From: Synergistaceae bacterium
Lineage (GTDB): Bacteria; Synergistota; Synergistia; Synergistales; Aminobacteriaceae
Direction: 5' to 3'
Assembly (NCBI GenBank): GCA_031272035.1
Contig: JAISUO010000057.1
Span: 1 to 38,337 of the forward strand
Length of the DNA stretch: 38,337 nt
Under the pieces are notes generated by a model, which made no database searches, had not been told where the DNA came from, and saw only the letters and a list, made by a program, of their open reading frames with translations. Of the stretch, positions 24,781 to 34,133 are shown in pieces; the first letter of the stretch is position 1, and the number at the start of each line of letters is the position of its first letter. The position numbers were made by a program, and so were the translations under genes.

Positions 24781-25709
24781 GCCGGTCAGATATGGTTTTT
24801 CCCGACCAGGCAAGGGAGCTGCGACGCATAGTCGAACTTCACCGGCAGGAAAATCGTCCCGCCGGAAATCCCGGGAACCTGAAAACTCTGTCCGTTCTCA
24901 GCGGAAAGGGCGGCGTGGGCAAGAGCAATCTTTCGCTGAACCTGGCCTGTGCTCTGGGGGAGCAGGAGCAGAGGGTCGTTCTTATGGACGCGGATCTCGG
25001 CCTGGCCAATCTGGATATGCTCTGCGGCATTACCGCAAAATACAATATTTCGCACCTGATCGATGGAAGCCGATCGATAGACGATGTTCTCATCGAATTC
25101 GCGCACAATGTGTGGATTCTGCCTGGCGGGTCGGGAATACGGGAACTGGCGGATTTGAACGAAGAACAACTGATGGATCTGATTGATACCCTTGCGGTTT
25201 TGGAGGATCGTGCCGATATTTTAATTGTCGATACGGGGGCGGGGCTTCACAGAAGCGTCCTCACTTTCGCCTGGGCGGCGGATACGGCAATTTTGGTGAC
25301 GACGCCTGAACCTACGGCCATACGCGATGCTTATGGTGTTCTGAAGGCCCTCAGAACGTCGCCGGAAGTTGCCGGAAAAACGGACATCGCTTTTGTTGTC
25401 AACATGGCCGGCAGCGAAGAAGAGGGTATTGAAGTCGCCACTCGCATCCGCATGGCGGCCAATCGTTTCCTGGGGTTGTCGATACACTATATAGGCTGTA
25501 TTTTGAAAGACGATCTGGTTGGAAGAGCTGTGCGCATAAGGAAGCCATTTTATCAGCTTTACCCCGCTTCCCGGGCCTCGGAGTCCATAAGGAAACTTGG
25601 ATACGCCCTGATGGGGACACCTGAAAAAGGGGTTGCTAATTTTAATCCACCGCGGGGTTTGAAAGCATTTTTCTTCAGGCTGACCCGAGGATATTTCATG
25701 GAGAGGTGA
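24777..25709 (+). CDS. flhG: MinD-like ATPase FlhG (YlxH/FleN)
   Basis: ParA/MinD-type ATPase that limits flagellar number and stimulates the FlhF GTPase. 310 residues. The N-terminal DQARELR at 10-16 matches the DQAxxLR motif by which FlhG activates FlhF. The deviant Walker A GKGGVGKS is at 43-50, followed by LMDADLGLANLD and DTGAG. The C-terminus is amphipathic and basic (RGLKAFFFRLTRGYFME), suitable for membrane contact. Tightly coupled to flhF and to the PilZ gene. Confidence 0.95.
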   Translation: MSRSDMVFPDQARELRRIVELHRQENRPAGNPGNLKTLSVLSGKGGVGKSNLSLNLACALGEQEQRVVLMDADLGLANLDMLCGITAKYNISHLIDGSRSIDDVLIEFAHNVWILPGGSGIRELADLNEEQLMDLIDTLAVLEDRADILIVDTGAGLHRSVLTFAWAADTAILVTTPEPTAIRDAYGVLKALRTSPEVAGKTDIAFVVNMAGSEEEGIEVATRIRMAANRFLGLSIHYIGCILKDDLVGRAVRIRKPFYQLYPASRASESIRKLGYALMGTPEKGVANFNPPRGLKAFFFRLTRGYFMER

Positions 25710-25711
25710 GC

Positions 25712-26404
25712 ATGAATACGGAATTTGAACAGTCTCAGAAACTGCTTGAAGAGCTGGTGGGCTCCAAAATAGAACTGATAATAACCTCAGGGCTTTATAA
25801 GGGGACGTATCCTTCTCGTATCGAAGAACTGGAAAACGGTCTGCTGGGAGTGGCTCACCCCATGGTGAAGGGCGCGCTTCTGCCCGCGCTTCGAAGCACG
25901 GAACTTCTGATGAAAGTGGAATCCAGCACCTGTTTTTATCAGGCGATGGTTCTGGTGTTACGGAGTACGATCAACGTCACGTTCCCTGTTTTGTGGCTGA
26001 AGATGCTGACGGTTCTGGAGAAAGTTCAGCGCAGAATGTTTGTCAGAGTCCCGTCTGCCATGAAGGTTGATCTCTGCTTTGTGGGATGTGACACGGAACT
26101 GCCGGAGGGAACGACGCTTCCTCCCGGAGAATGGATTTCCGCCAGGGTTTCTGACATCAGCCTGGGAGGCGCCGGGATTGTACTGAAAGAAACTCAGGCC
26201 GGCTTTTGCCTGGAAGGCGGTCGATATATTTTACAGCTCAGCGTCGGTAATGTAACCTTTTTTATTATCGCAAAAATGGTTAAAATATTACAAAAGAACC
26301 CGGGGTCTCTGGAAGCGGGAGTTGCCTATGAAGGACTTGCGGCTTTTACAGAAAAAATCCTGGGCAGTTATATCAGGCAGCAGGAACTTATGACGCGAGG
26401 TTGA
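25712..26404 (+). CDS. PilZ-domain flagellar brake protein, YcgR-like
   Basis: 230 residues from ATG 25712, with GAGGTGA across the flhG stop; GTG 25706 is an alternative. The N-terminal YcgR-type domain (about 10-100) precedes a PilZ domain. RRMFVR supplies the c-di-GMP-binding Arg pair (107-108, with 112), and DISLGG at 148-153 is the second half of the binding motif. By family it slows or stops the flagellar motor when c-di-GMP is high. Equivalent position to ypfA/ycgR-like genes in other flagellar operons. Some Cys residues (CFVGCD) are inserted between the two motifs. Confidence 0.85.
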   Translation: MNTEFEQSQKLLEELVGSKIELIITSGLYKGTYPSRIEELENGLLGVAHPMVKGALLPALRSTELLMKVESSTCFYQAMVLVLRSTINVTFPVLWLKMLTVLEKVQRRMFVRVPSAMKVDLCFVGCDTELPEGTTLPPGEWISARVSDISLGGAGIVLKETQAGFCLEGGRYILQLSVGNVTFFIIAKMVKILQKNPGSLEAGVAYEGLAAFTEKILGSYIRQQELMTRG

Positions 26405-26411
26405 CGTTTAT

Positions 26412-27476
26412 ATGAATGGATCGAAGATCAGGGTACTCGTTGTGGACGACTCTGCTTTGATGCGCAGAATGCTGGGGGATATTCTGGCGGCGGATCCGCG
26501 TATAGAGGTTGTCGGTATGGCCCGGGACGGGCGTGACGGTCTTGCCAAGGTGAAGTCTCTGTCTCCCGATGTGGTGACGCTGGATGTGGAGATGCCCAAT
26601 ATGGACGGCCTTTCCATGCTGGAAGAGCTCATGAAGGAGCATCCCATGCCTGTCATCATGGTCAGCAGCCTCACGAAAGAGGGCGCTCAAACCACCCTGC
26701 GGGCCCTTGCTCTTGGTTGTGTGGATTTTGTCGCCAAACCTTCTGCGTCGATTTCTCTGGACATTAAGGAGGTGGGGGCGGAACTCATCGCCAAGGTCAT
26801 CATGGCCAGCACGGCGCTGGTACGGCCTTCCGTGAGAAAAGAGCCCCCTTCGCAGCCGGAGCAGGCCCCACAGAAGGTAATACCTTCCCCTGCCAGAGGA
26901 GGGCGGCGGGACATCGTGGCCATAGCGGCCTCGACGGGGGGACCTGTAGCGCTGCAGCAGCTCCTGGCCAGGCTTCCGGGAAATTTCCCTCTTCCTCTGG
27001 TGATTACTCAGCACATGCCTAAAGATTTTACGGCGTCTTTTGCCAAACGCCTCGATTCCCTTTCCGAACTGTCGGTGAAGGAGGGACGGGAGGGAATGGA
27101 ACTGGCGCCGGGATGCGCCGTTATTGCCCCGGGAGGCAGCCATCTGATCATAAAGCGCAAGGGGGGCGTTCCCTGTTGTTCTCTCTCGGATGCCCCTCCG
27201 CTGTTGTCTGTAAAACCTTCTGCGAATATAATGTTTTTGAGTGTGGCGGACGAATTTGGCGGTAAAGCCGTGGGCATCATCCTGACGGGCATGGGGAGAG
27301 ACGGTGCGGACGGTGCGGTGGCTCTCCGCTCAAAAGGAGCTTATATTATTGCGGAATCTCAGGAGACCTGCGTCGTTTATGGTATGCCGAAGGCCGCTGT
27401 GGAAGCAGGGGTAGTGGATGAGCTTCTGCCGCTTTCGGAAATTCCGGGCGCGCTTCTGAAGAGTATAAAAGCATAG
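26412..27476 (+). CDS. cheB: Chemotaxis protein-glutamate methylesterase CheB
   Basis: Response regulator that demethylates and deamidates chemoreceptors when phosphorylated by CheA. 354 residues. The receiver domain has Asp12-Asp13 and phosphoacceptor Asp58 (VVTLDVEMPNMDG). A Pro-rich linker follows (about 139-165). The methylesterase domain has the catalytic Ser174 (AASTGGP), His201 (ITQHMP) and Asp297 (TGMGRDGADG). It lies 7 nt after the PilZ gene and 67 nt before cheA; that gap holds only the cheA ribosome site and short ATAGA repeats. Confidence 0.97.
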   Translation: MNGSKIRVLVVDDSALMRRMLGDILAADPRIEVVGMARDGRDGLAKVKSLSPDVVTLDVEMPNMDGLSMLEELMKEHPMPVIMVSSLTKEGAQTTLRALALGCVDFVAKPSASISLDIKEVGAELIAKVIMASTALVRPSVRKEPPSQPEQAPQKVIPSPARGGRRDIVAIAASTGGPVALQQLLARLPGNFPLPLVITQHMPKDFTASFAKRLDSLSELSVKEGREGMELAPGCAVIAPGGSHLIIKRKGGVPCCSLSDAPPLLSVKPSANIMFLSVADEFGGKAVGIILTGMGRDGADGAVALRSKGAYIIAESQETCVVYGMPKAAVEAGVVDELLPLSEIPGALLKSIKA

Positions 27477-27543
27477 ATAGAATAGATACGCAGGAAAGTC
27501 TGTAAAAGAGTTTTGGAATTCACGAGTTTGGGGATGATGGACC

Positions 27544-29646
27544 ATGACTGAAATGGATATGAGTCAATATCTGGGAGCTTTTTTGGATGAAGCGGGCGAT
27601 AATTTGCAGCGCCTGGACGATCTCTTGCTGGAACTGGAAAAGGATTCCACAAATATAGAGGTCATCAATGAAATTTTTCGCTCCGCCCACACGCTGAAGG
27701 GCATGTCGGCCACCATGGGTTTCGAGAAAATGGCGGGGCTGACACACGCGTTGGAAGATCGTCTGGATGCCGCTCGAAAGGGAACCCATCACCTCAACGA
27801 TGCCGACATGAATCTCATGTTTTCTTCCCTTGATACCATGCAGGCCATGGTCGACTCCATCCGGGAGGGCGGGAATGACGCCCATATCGACGTGTCGGAA
27901 CTGGTGTCGTCTCTGCGCAATATTATAGAGACCCCGCCGGCGGGAGGCAAGGCTGCTGCTCCGGCTCCAAAGGAAGAGAAAAAAAGCGGAGAAGAAAAGA
28001 AACTCGATTCAGACGCTTCTTTGTCGAAACAGGAAGTGGAGTGGGTTGAAGAAGCGGAAACAATTGGAATGAGGGTTTTCAGGATCCATATTATTCTCAG
28101 CGAGACCTGTCTGCTGAAGGCGGCCCGCGCCTATATGGTCGTCAACCGCCTGGAGGAAATGGGAGACGTTATCAAAACAGAACCTTCCGTGGAATCTCTG
28201 GAGAACGAGGATTTCGAGCTGGATTTCACTATCGTTCTGGCCACTTCCGAGAAAGAGCCGGATGAAATCCGGAAAGCGGTGGAGAGGATCAGCGACATCG
28301 AGAAAGTGGAGATGGAAGAGCTGAAAGAAGACCAGAAGACCGCTGCCCAGGGCGAAAGCACCGAAGGAAGCGCTCCGAAGCAGGAAACCGCCGCCGCGCC
28401 TTCTCCGGAGGGAGCTTCCGCGAAGAAACCCGCTCAGGAGGATCCTGCCCATCATCCGGCCGGCATCCCCAGAGTCGAGTCGAAAAAGGGCAGTCAGACC
28501 GTGCGCGTCGACATCGGTCGTCTGGACAAACTGATGAATCTGGTGGGAGAGCTGGTCATCGGTCGGGCCCGGATCGAAAGGCTTGTGCAGGAAGCCCGTC
28601 TTCGTGAATTTGATGAACCCCTCTCTCAATTGGGCCGGATTTCGGGGGATATTCAGGAACTGGTGACGAAACTGCGCATGGTTCCGGTGTCCTTTACCTT
28701 CGATCGATTCCCGAGACTCATTCGGGACCTTTCAAAATCTCTGGGAAAAGAGGTCGAACTGGTTCTCGAAGGGCAGGATACGGAACTGGACCGTACCGTC
28801 ATAGACGAAATCGGCGATCCGATGGTCCATCTCATCCGAAACTCTCTGGACCATGGAATCGAAACGAAGGAAAAGCGTCGGGAGCTGGGAAAACCGGAAA
28901 AGGGAACCCTGAAGATTTCCGCCTACCAGGAGGGCAGCGGAGTCATCATTGAAGTGACGGACGACGGTCAGGGCATGGATCCCGCAAAAATCAGGAAAAA
29001 GGCCATAGAACGGGGCTTCCTGACGGAAGAGAGCGCGGCTTCCATGTCAGCTGAAGAAATTATTCAGGTCGTTCTTCTGCCAGGATTCAGCATGTCGGAG
29101 ACCATCACGGACATATCGGGCAGAGGCGTCGGAATGGATGCCGTGAAAACCAAGGTGGAATCGCTGGGCGGTCAGCTGGATCTGGTTTCCCGTGCAGGAG
29201 TGGGAACCAGTGTTTATCTGCGTCTGCCGTTGACGCTGGCGATCGTTCTGTCCCTGCTGATCAAGGTGGGCAACGAAACCTATGCGATTTCTCTGGAAAA
29301 TGTGGAAGAGACCATTCTGGTCAAACGGGAGAATATCAAGACCGTACACGGTGCGCCGGCGACGCTGCTGCGGGGAGAGGTGCTTTCTCTGAGCGATCTT
29401 GGAGATGTCCTCGGAACCGAAGCGGAGAGTTCTCATCGGGACGAATATCCGGTCGTGGTGGTCAAGATCGGTAAGAACAAGATCGGATTTATCGTGGACG
29501 CTCTTATCGGGCAGCAGGAAATCGTTATTAAATCTCTGGGCAGATTCCTGTCAAAAATCAAGGGAATTGCGGGTGCGACAATTCTTGGAGATGGTAATGT
29601 AGCGCTTATACTGGATGTAGCTTCACTTTATAGTACCAAGGTTTGA
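27544..29646 (+). CDS. cheA: Chemotaxis histidine kinase CheA
   Basis: Central kinase of the chemotaxis array. 700 residues with the full domain order. The P1 HPt domain has phosphoacceptor His49 in SAHTLKGMSATMGF. A P2 CheY-binding domain lies at about 160-260, and a Glu/Ala/Pro-rich linker at 265-315. P3 dimerisation contains DKLMNLVGELVIGRARIE. The P4 ATPase has the N box (HLIRNSLDHGIE), DDGQGMDP and GRGVGMDAVK. The P5 CheW-like domain closes the protein (VGNETYAISLENVEETI). P5 needs a CheW adaptor partner, which is not encoded here. Confidence 0.97.
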   Translation: MTEMDMSQYLGAFLDEAGDNLQRLDDLLLELEKDSTNIEVINEIFRSAHTLKGMSATMGFEKMAGLTHALEDRLDAARKGTHHLNDADMNLMFSSLDTMQAMVDSIREGGNDAHIDVSELVSSLRNIIETPPAGGKAAAPAPKEEKKSGEEKKLDSDASLSKQEVEWVEEAETIGMRVFRIHIILSETCLLKAARAYMVVNRLEEMGDVIKTEPSVESLENEDFELDFTIVLATSEKEPDEIRKAVERISDIEKVEMEELKEDQKTAAQGESTEGSAPKQETAAAPSPEGASAKKPAQEDPAHHPAGIPRVESKKGSQTVRVDIGRLDKLMNLVGELVIGRARIERLVQEARLREFDEPLSQLGRISGDIQELVTKLRMVPVSFTFDRFPRLIRDLSKSLGKEVELVLEGQDTELDRTVIDEIGDPMVHLIRNSLDHGIETKEKRRELGKPEKGTLKISAYQEGSGVIIEVTDDGQGMDPAKIRKKAIERGFLTEESAASMSAEEIIQVVLLPGFSMSETITDISGRGVGMDAVKTKVESLGGQLDLVSRAGVGTSVYLRLPLTLAIVLSLLIKVGNETYAISLENVEETILVKRENIKTVHGAPATLLRGEVLSLSDLGDVLGTEAESSHRDEYPVVVVKIGKNKIGFIVDALIGQQEIVIKSLGRFLSKIKGIAGATILGDGNVALILDVASLYSTKV

Positions 29647-29660
29647 CGAAGGAGACAGTC

Positions 29661-30296
29661 ATGCTGGATTTGAGTTCGTTCAACAATCTGCAACTGGATG
29701 CCATTCGAGAGGTCGGCAACATAGGAACGGGCAACGCCGCCACTGCATTGTCGAAACTTTTGTCCTGCATGATTGATATGGATGTTCCCAAGGCGGATCT
29801 GGTGTCCATTTATTCGCTGGCGGAATACTATGATTACGGAGACCCCAACGCGACGGTTGCGGCGGTTTTTGTCCGCTCTTTGGGGGAATTCGGCTGCAGT
29901 TTGATTTTTATACAAAATGAAGAAGACTCATCAATGATGGTGGATCTTCTTCTCAAACAGCAGTTTGGAGATGCGGTGCCCGCAGATCTTCCTCAGGAAA
30001 TGCGGGACAGCGCTCTTTCCGAGGTCGGCAATATTATTCTGAGTTCGTTTTTGAACGCGATCAATATGCTGATTGGGACGAAACACCAAATATCTGTGCC
30101 GGGCGTCGCTCATGACATGCTGGCGTCCATTCTGGAAGTGGTGGCGTCCATTTTTGGGCAGATGGGTGAGATGGCTCTGCTCGTCAATACAGAACTCCGG
30201 ATAGGCGATGGCAGTCGCCATATTTCGGGGAATATCATCATGTTGCCGGATCCTGACGCGCTGGAGCTTCTCCTGAGAAAGCTGCAGGTTCTGTAG
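29661..30296 (+). CDS. cheC: CheY-P phosphatase CheC
   Basis: Dephosphorylates CheY-P and controls CheD in Bacillus/Thermotoga-type chemotaxis. 211 residues from ATG 29661 with AAGGAG 6 nt upstream; the TTG overlapping the cheA stop is less likely. Both phosphatase centres are intact: Glu17/Asn20 in REVGNIGTGNAA and Glu121/Asn124 in SEVGNIILSSFLNAI. Followed 2 nt later by cheD, its partner. Confidence 0.95.
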   Translation: MLDLSSFNNLQLDAIREVGNIGTGNAATALSKLLSCMIDMDVPKADLVSIYSLAEYYDYGDPNATVAAVFVRSLGEFGCSLIFIQNEEDSSMMVDLLLKQQFGDAVPADLPQEMRDSALSEVGNIILSSFLNAINMLIGTKHQISVPGVAHDMLASILEVVASIFGQMGEMALLVNTELRIGDGSRHISGNIIMLPDPDALELLLRKLQVL

Positions 30297-30298
30297 TC

Positions 30299-30787
30299 AT
30301 GGAAAACACCTATCATGTAGGGATGGCGGATCTTGTCGTGGCTGTGGCGCCGGCAAAACTTGTGACTCTGGGGCTGGGATCCTGTATCGGTCTGGTGATC
30401 TTCGATTCTATCGCCAAAGTTGCGGGAATGGTGCATATTATGCTTCCGGACAGCCGCGGGGCCCGCACGACAGAAAAAATCGGGAAATTTGCGGACACCG
30501 CAGTTCCTGCGCTTATCGATGAAATGATAAAAAAAGGAGCTTCGAAGGCGCGCATGAAGGCCAAAATAGCGGGGGGAGCGCAAATGTTTGCCCTGCCTGG
30601 CGCGCCTACCGATTTTTTAGCGGTTGGAAGCCGCAACGTGAAGGAAACCACGGCGTTTCTGGCCAAAGCGGGTATCCCGCTGATCGCCTCGGATACAGGC
30701 GGCAACAAGGGGCGGACAGTTGAATTTTCAACGGATACGTGGATGTTGACAATTAAAACTTTGGGTAAGGGCAAGGCGGAAATATAG
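30299..30787 (+). CDS. cheD: Chemoreceptor glutamine deamidase CheD
   Basis: Deamidates receptor Gln residues and in Bacillus/Thermotoga systems binds CheC to boost its phosphatase activity. 162 residues. The catalytic Cys29 (GLGSCIGLVIFD) and His46 (GMVHIMLPDS) are present, as is the Thr-containing motif (SDTGGNKGRT). There is no separate ribosome site before ATG 30299, so translation probably depends on coupling to cheC 2 nt upstream. Confidence 0.95.
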   Translation: MENTYHVGMADLVVAVAPAKLVTLGLGSCIGLVIFDSIAKVAGMVHIMLPDSRGARTTEKIGKFADTAVPALIDEMIKKGASKARMKAKIAGGAQMFALPGAPTDFLAVGSRNVKETTAFLAKAGIPLIASDTGGNKGRTVEFSTDTWMLTIKTLGKGKAEI

Positions 30788-30806
30788 CGGAGGAGGTGAA
30801 AATTCC

Positions 30807-31550
30807 TTGGGTTCAGAAATTCCTGATGCTGAACTTTGGCGTGAATACGGCAGACAACCTGCGGCGGAACACAAGGAACGAATCGTTAAGCGATACCTCC
30901 CGCTTATCCGGTATGTGGTCGGTCGTATGGCTGTTTCCGCCCCGGCAGGGCTGGATTATGAAGACCTTCTGAGTTTTGGAGTTTTTGGGCTCCTTGACGC
31001 GATTGACAGATTTGATCCTTCCAGAGGTTATTCCTTTCAGACTTTTGCCGTTCCCCGAATTCGGGGGGCCGTGTTGGATGAATTGCGTAAGTATGACTGG
31101 ATTTCCAGGACAGGTCGTGAAAAACTTCAAAAATTGAACAGAGCTATAGAAAAAGTGCTGCAGGATAAAGGAAAAGTGACGGATGCCTGGCTCAGAGAGG
31201 CTATGGGTGTCGATGAAAAAACATATCGGGAAACGCTTGAGCTTTCCAGTCGGAGTTATATCGTTTCTCTTGATGAAGTAATTTCTCTCGAAGAGGGAGA
31301 GGTCAACCTCGACGGCGTTCTGGCCGACGAGTCGGAAGACATCGCTTCTTCTCTGGAGAATCAGGACGACATCAGCCGTATTACGCTGGCTTTGAAGCAA
31401 CTCCCCGAAAGGGAGATGCAGGTGCTCTCGCTTTATTACTACGAGGGACTGACCCTGAAGGAGATCGGCCGTATTTTAGGAGTGACGGAATCGCGAATCT
31501 CCCAGATTCATGGCCGGGCGATAGCAGAATTGAGAGCGTTGCTCGTTTAG
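30807..31550 (+). CDS. fliA: FliA/SigD/WhiG-type RNA polymerase sigma factor
   Basis: Sigma-28 family factor that directs late flagellar and chemotaxis genes. 247 residues from TTG 30807, 8 nt after the full consensus site AGGAGGTG. Region 2 has YLPLIRYVVGRM, DLLSFGVFGLLDAIDRFDP and FQTFAVPRIRGAVLDELR. Region 3 follows with WISRTGREKLQKLNRAIE. Region 4 carries the helix-turn-helix LTLKEIGRILGVTESRISQIH. Its place after cheCD mirrors sigD at the end of the Bacillus fla/che operon. I see no matching sigma-28 promoter in the window. Confidence 0.94.
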   Translation: MGSEIPDAELWREYGRQPAAEHKERIVKRYLPLIRYVVGRMAVSAPAGLDYEDLLSFGVFGLLDAIDRFDPSRGYSFQTFAVPRIRGAVLDELRKYDWISRTGREKLQKLNRAIEKVLQDKGKVTDAWLREAMGVDEKTYRETLELSSRSYIVSLDEVISLEEGEVNLDGVLADESEDIASSLENQDDISRITLALKQLPEREMQVLSLYYYEGLTLKEIGRILGVTESRISQIHGRAIAELRALLV

Positions 31551-31593
31551 TATAAAAGTAAAAGGACTGTGACCTGTAAAGGAGGCCCCGGCA

Positions 31594-33183
31594 GTGAGTG
31601 AGGAGATTGCGAGAATAGAAGCCGACTCGGAAGGAGTATGGATTTCGGCTCTGACCGATGATTTGACGTCGCGTTCCGTCGCGGATCTGTTGCGCGCTAA
31701 AGGTATTCGAAAATATGACGAAAAAGCGATAGAAGACTTTGTGCGTCAAAAATATCGCACCCGCCGGAAAATCGCTGGACGTAATCCGGAAGATGAGCAT
31801 TGCGCGGAATTTACGGTGCAGGTGGATAAAAGTTCTTTGAGTGCCACAGTGACGGTGGAGCCGCCCTTTTTTATCCATCCCTGGCCTGAAAGAAAAGAGA
31901 TTGAAGAGGCGCTGAAGCAAAAGGATGTCGTTTTTGGAATTGATGAAGATGCCTTGGAAAAACTGGTTTCTCTGAAAATATATGGCGAACCTGTGGTGAT
32001 TGCCCGGGGAAAGGAGCCTTGTCCGGGAGAGAATGCCCGAATCGAACTGTTGCTGGACCCCGACAACGTTCCGCAGGTGAATGAGGATGCGCAAAAAATT
32101 GACCACCGAACGAGGAGTATTTTCGTCAACGTAAAGAAAGGCGATAAAATTGCCGTCAAATACCCCGCCACTCAGGGAGAGGACGGCATGTCCGTACTGG
32201 GGACTGTTATCAAAGCCGCGGCGGGGAAGGATACGAATTTTTCCTTCGAGAGCGGACTGGAACCTTCCGAGGATGGTCTCGCCCTCTTTGCCTCGATTGA
32301 CGGTCGTCTTTCCCGCAAAAACGGGAAACTCATCGTTCTCCCCGAGCTGGAGGTCAAAACGGACGTGGATTTTGGCGTGGGAAACATCAATTTTTCAGGA
32401 AGTGTGAAGGTTGAAGGCTCCGTGCGGGAGGGATTCGAGGTCATTGCCGGAGGAAACGTGGAAATTCGCGAGATGGTGGAGGGCGCCCGCATCGAGAGCG
32501 TTGGGGACATCACCATAAAGGGCGGGGTTCGCGGTATGGGGAAGGCCCATATTCGTGCGGGGGGAACCCTGACGGCGGATTTTGTGGATCAGGCGTCGAT
32601 TTTCAGCGACGGAGACATAAAAATCAAAAACGCGATTCTTCACAGTGACGTTTCGGCCCAAAATTCGGTGACGGTGTTGGGCGGGCAGAAATCCCAGATC
32701 GCGGGCGGAAGGATTCAGGCGGGAGTTTCTGTGGTCTGCCAGACCCTGGGCAGTGAAATGGGGACGAAAACGGAAGTGATCGTGGGACTTCCTCCCGTTC
32801 AGGCCGAGCGTCGCAAGGAGCTGCAGGCGCAGATCGCCCGGGATAAGGACAACATTGAAAAACTGGACGCGAATCTCGTTTTTTTGAAGAAACAGGACGC
32901 CGCGGGGGTGCTGGACGAGGGAAAACGCGCCCTGATGCTTACGGCCACTAAATCGAAGTTCCAGCTTCAGGCGGAACTGAAGGCGCTGGAAATTGAACTG
33001 CAGGAACTGGAAGAGCGCCTGGAACTCAGCAAGGCCAAGGGCGTGGTTCGTGTCAAGGATATTTGTCATCCGGGGGTTAGTATCACGATAAGGGGCTCGG
33101 TGTATGTGGTGCGTGAACCTTTTAAATTTTCGTCGTTTGTTTATGAAGGCGGGGAGGTCCGCCTGAAGTCTTTCGACTCTTGA
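31594..33183 (+). CDS. FapA family protein (DUF342)
   Basis: 529 residues from GTG 31594 with AAAGGAGG upstream. An N-terminal domain (about 1-180) is followed by a beta-helix-like core of repeated short strands (SGSVKVEGSVREGFEVIAGG, VEGARIESVGDITIKGGVRG, HIRAGGTLTADFVDQ). A coiled coil comes next (about 410-490, with LQAQIARDKDNIEKLDANL), then a small C-terminal beta part. The family, called flagellar assembly protein A in databases, has also been linked to polar localisation and cell-surface functions; the exact role is not settled. It takes the place of ylxL/swrB downstream of the sigma gene. Confidence 0.85.
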   Translation: MSEEIARIEADSEGVWISALTDDLTSRSVADLLRAKGIRKYDEKAIEDFVRQKYRTRRKIAGRNPEDEHCAEFTVQVDKSSLSATVTVEPPFFIHPWPERKEIEEALKQKDVVFGIDEDALEKLVSLKIYGEPVVIARGKEPCPGENARIELLLDPDNVPQVNEDAQKIDHRTRSIFVNVKKGDKIAVKYPATQGEDGMSVLGTVIKAAAGKDTNFSFESGLEPSEDGLALFASIDGRLSRKNGKLIVLPELEVKTDVDFGVGNINFSGSVKVEGSVREGFEVIAGGNVEIREMVEGARIESVGDITIKGGVRGMGKAHIRAGGTLTADFVDQASIFSDGDIKIKNAILHSDVSAQNSVTVLGGQKSQIAGGRIQAGVSVVCQTLGSEMGTKTEVIVGLPPVQAERRKELQAQIARDKDNIEKLDANLVFLKKQDAAGVLDEGKRALMLTATKSKFQLQAELKALEIELQELEERLELSKAKGVVRVKDICHPGVSITIRGSVYVVREPFKFSSFVYEGGEVRLKSFDS

Positions 33184-33206
33184 TGTGTAACGGAGGATGA
33201 TGAGAC

Positions 33207-33557
33207 ATGCTTCAGCCTGTAAACCTCCAGCTGGCCCACTTCAACATTGAACACAGCGCTCAGATTTCGAAGGATGCCCTTGCCGCGGCGCAGCAAACCG
33301 GGCAGGGACAGGAAGTGGCGCAGGAAAGCGTGAAGCGGACGCAGATGGTTCAGGCTGGACTCGCGGCGACGGAGCCTCGAAAAGTCCAGCGTCGGGAGGA
33401 AGATGAGCGGGAGCGCCGCCGGGAAGAACAAAGACGATTTTCTTCCGGCGGAGAAGACTCCTTCGAAGGGTTCGGCGATGCTCAGGAAGACGCGTCTCTG
33501 GACAGAGCGGAAAAGAAAAAGGATGCGCCGTCGGGAAAAGTGGATTTCTACGCCTGA
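33207..33557 (+). CDS. Small highly charged hypothetical protein in the flagellar operon
   Basis: 116 residues from ATG 33207, with GGAGG 10 nt upstream. The N-terminal half (about 1-55) is Gln/Ala-rich and may form amphipathic helices (ISKDALAAAQQTGQGQEVAQ). Then comes a run of Arg/Glu (about 60-80) and a Gly/Asp/Lys-rich disordered tail ending GKVDFYA. No signal peptide or membrane span. I do not recognise it. Co-directional and close to fapA (23 nt) and the next gene, so probably part of the same operon. Confidence 0.6.
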   Translation: MLQPVNLQLAHFNIEHSAQISKDALAAAQQTGQGQEVAQESVKRTQMVQAGLAATEPRKVQRREEDERERRREEQRRFSSGGEDSFEGFGDAQEDASLDRAEKKKDAPSGKVDFYA

Positions 33558-33581
33558 CCGGTGTATTCCGGGGGTGAGGTT

Positions 33582-34130
33582 GTGGCAGCTGCGAGCAACA
33601 GTTTAGGATATATCGTAATCGATGGGATGGATGGGCTTTTTCGAGGAGCTTCGCTGGTGGTGGATTTCAGGGGAATTCCTATGGATTTTCGTTATACGGA
33701 CCCGATCCGCCCCTCACGCCTGGAGCGTATTTTATATGGCAATGCCCTTGACGTCTATCTTCGAGAGGAGCTTATTTTGGAAAGCCTCATCGAAGCCGTC
33801 GAAGTCAAGCCGACATTGTGGATCTGCAGAGACGCCGATCTCGTGGTTCCCCTGCGGTCTCAGACGAAAGGCAAATCCGTATTTTTATCGCCTTCCGGAC
33901 GTTCGCCCATGGAAGCGGCCGGAGAGGTGGAAAATACGGGGGAAGAGGGTATTTACATGATTCAGGCCGATTCCGTGAGCGCTCCTCTGCGGGCGGCCTT
34001 TCCGGGATCCGCGAAAGAGGACGAGGTTCGTCAGATTGCCGGTGTGCTGGTGGACGCTGCCAAAACGATGGAACTCCTGGAGCCTTTCGGACGTATTCAG
34101 AAAGCCCTGGTCTCCCTGACGGAGGAATGA
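33582..34130 (+). CDS. Hypothetical protein in the flagellar operon
   Basis: 182 residues from GTG 33582; GGGTGAGG lies just upstream, while the in-frame GTG 33561 has no ribosome site. Mixed alpha/beta composition with LGYIVIDGMDGLFRGASLVVD, FRYTDPIRPSRLERILYG and a C-terminal helical part. No membrane span, no signal peptide, no recognised catalytic motif. The paired phrases 'VEVKPTLWICRDADLVVPL' and 'KGKSVFLSPSGRSPM' look like an ordered domain. It may be lineage-specific. It follows the charged protein by 24 nt and precedes the next unknown gene by 3 nt. Confidence 0.65.
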   Translation: MAAASNSLGYIVIDGMDGLFRGASLVVDFRGIPMDFRYTDPIRPSRLERILYGNALDVYLREELILESLIEAVEVKPTLWICRDADLVVPLRSQTKGKSVFLSPSGRSPMEAAGEVENTGEEGIYMIQADSVSAPLRAAFPGSAKEDEVRQIAGVLVDAAKTMELLEPFGRIQKALVSLTEE

Positions 34131-34133
34131 GCT

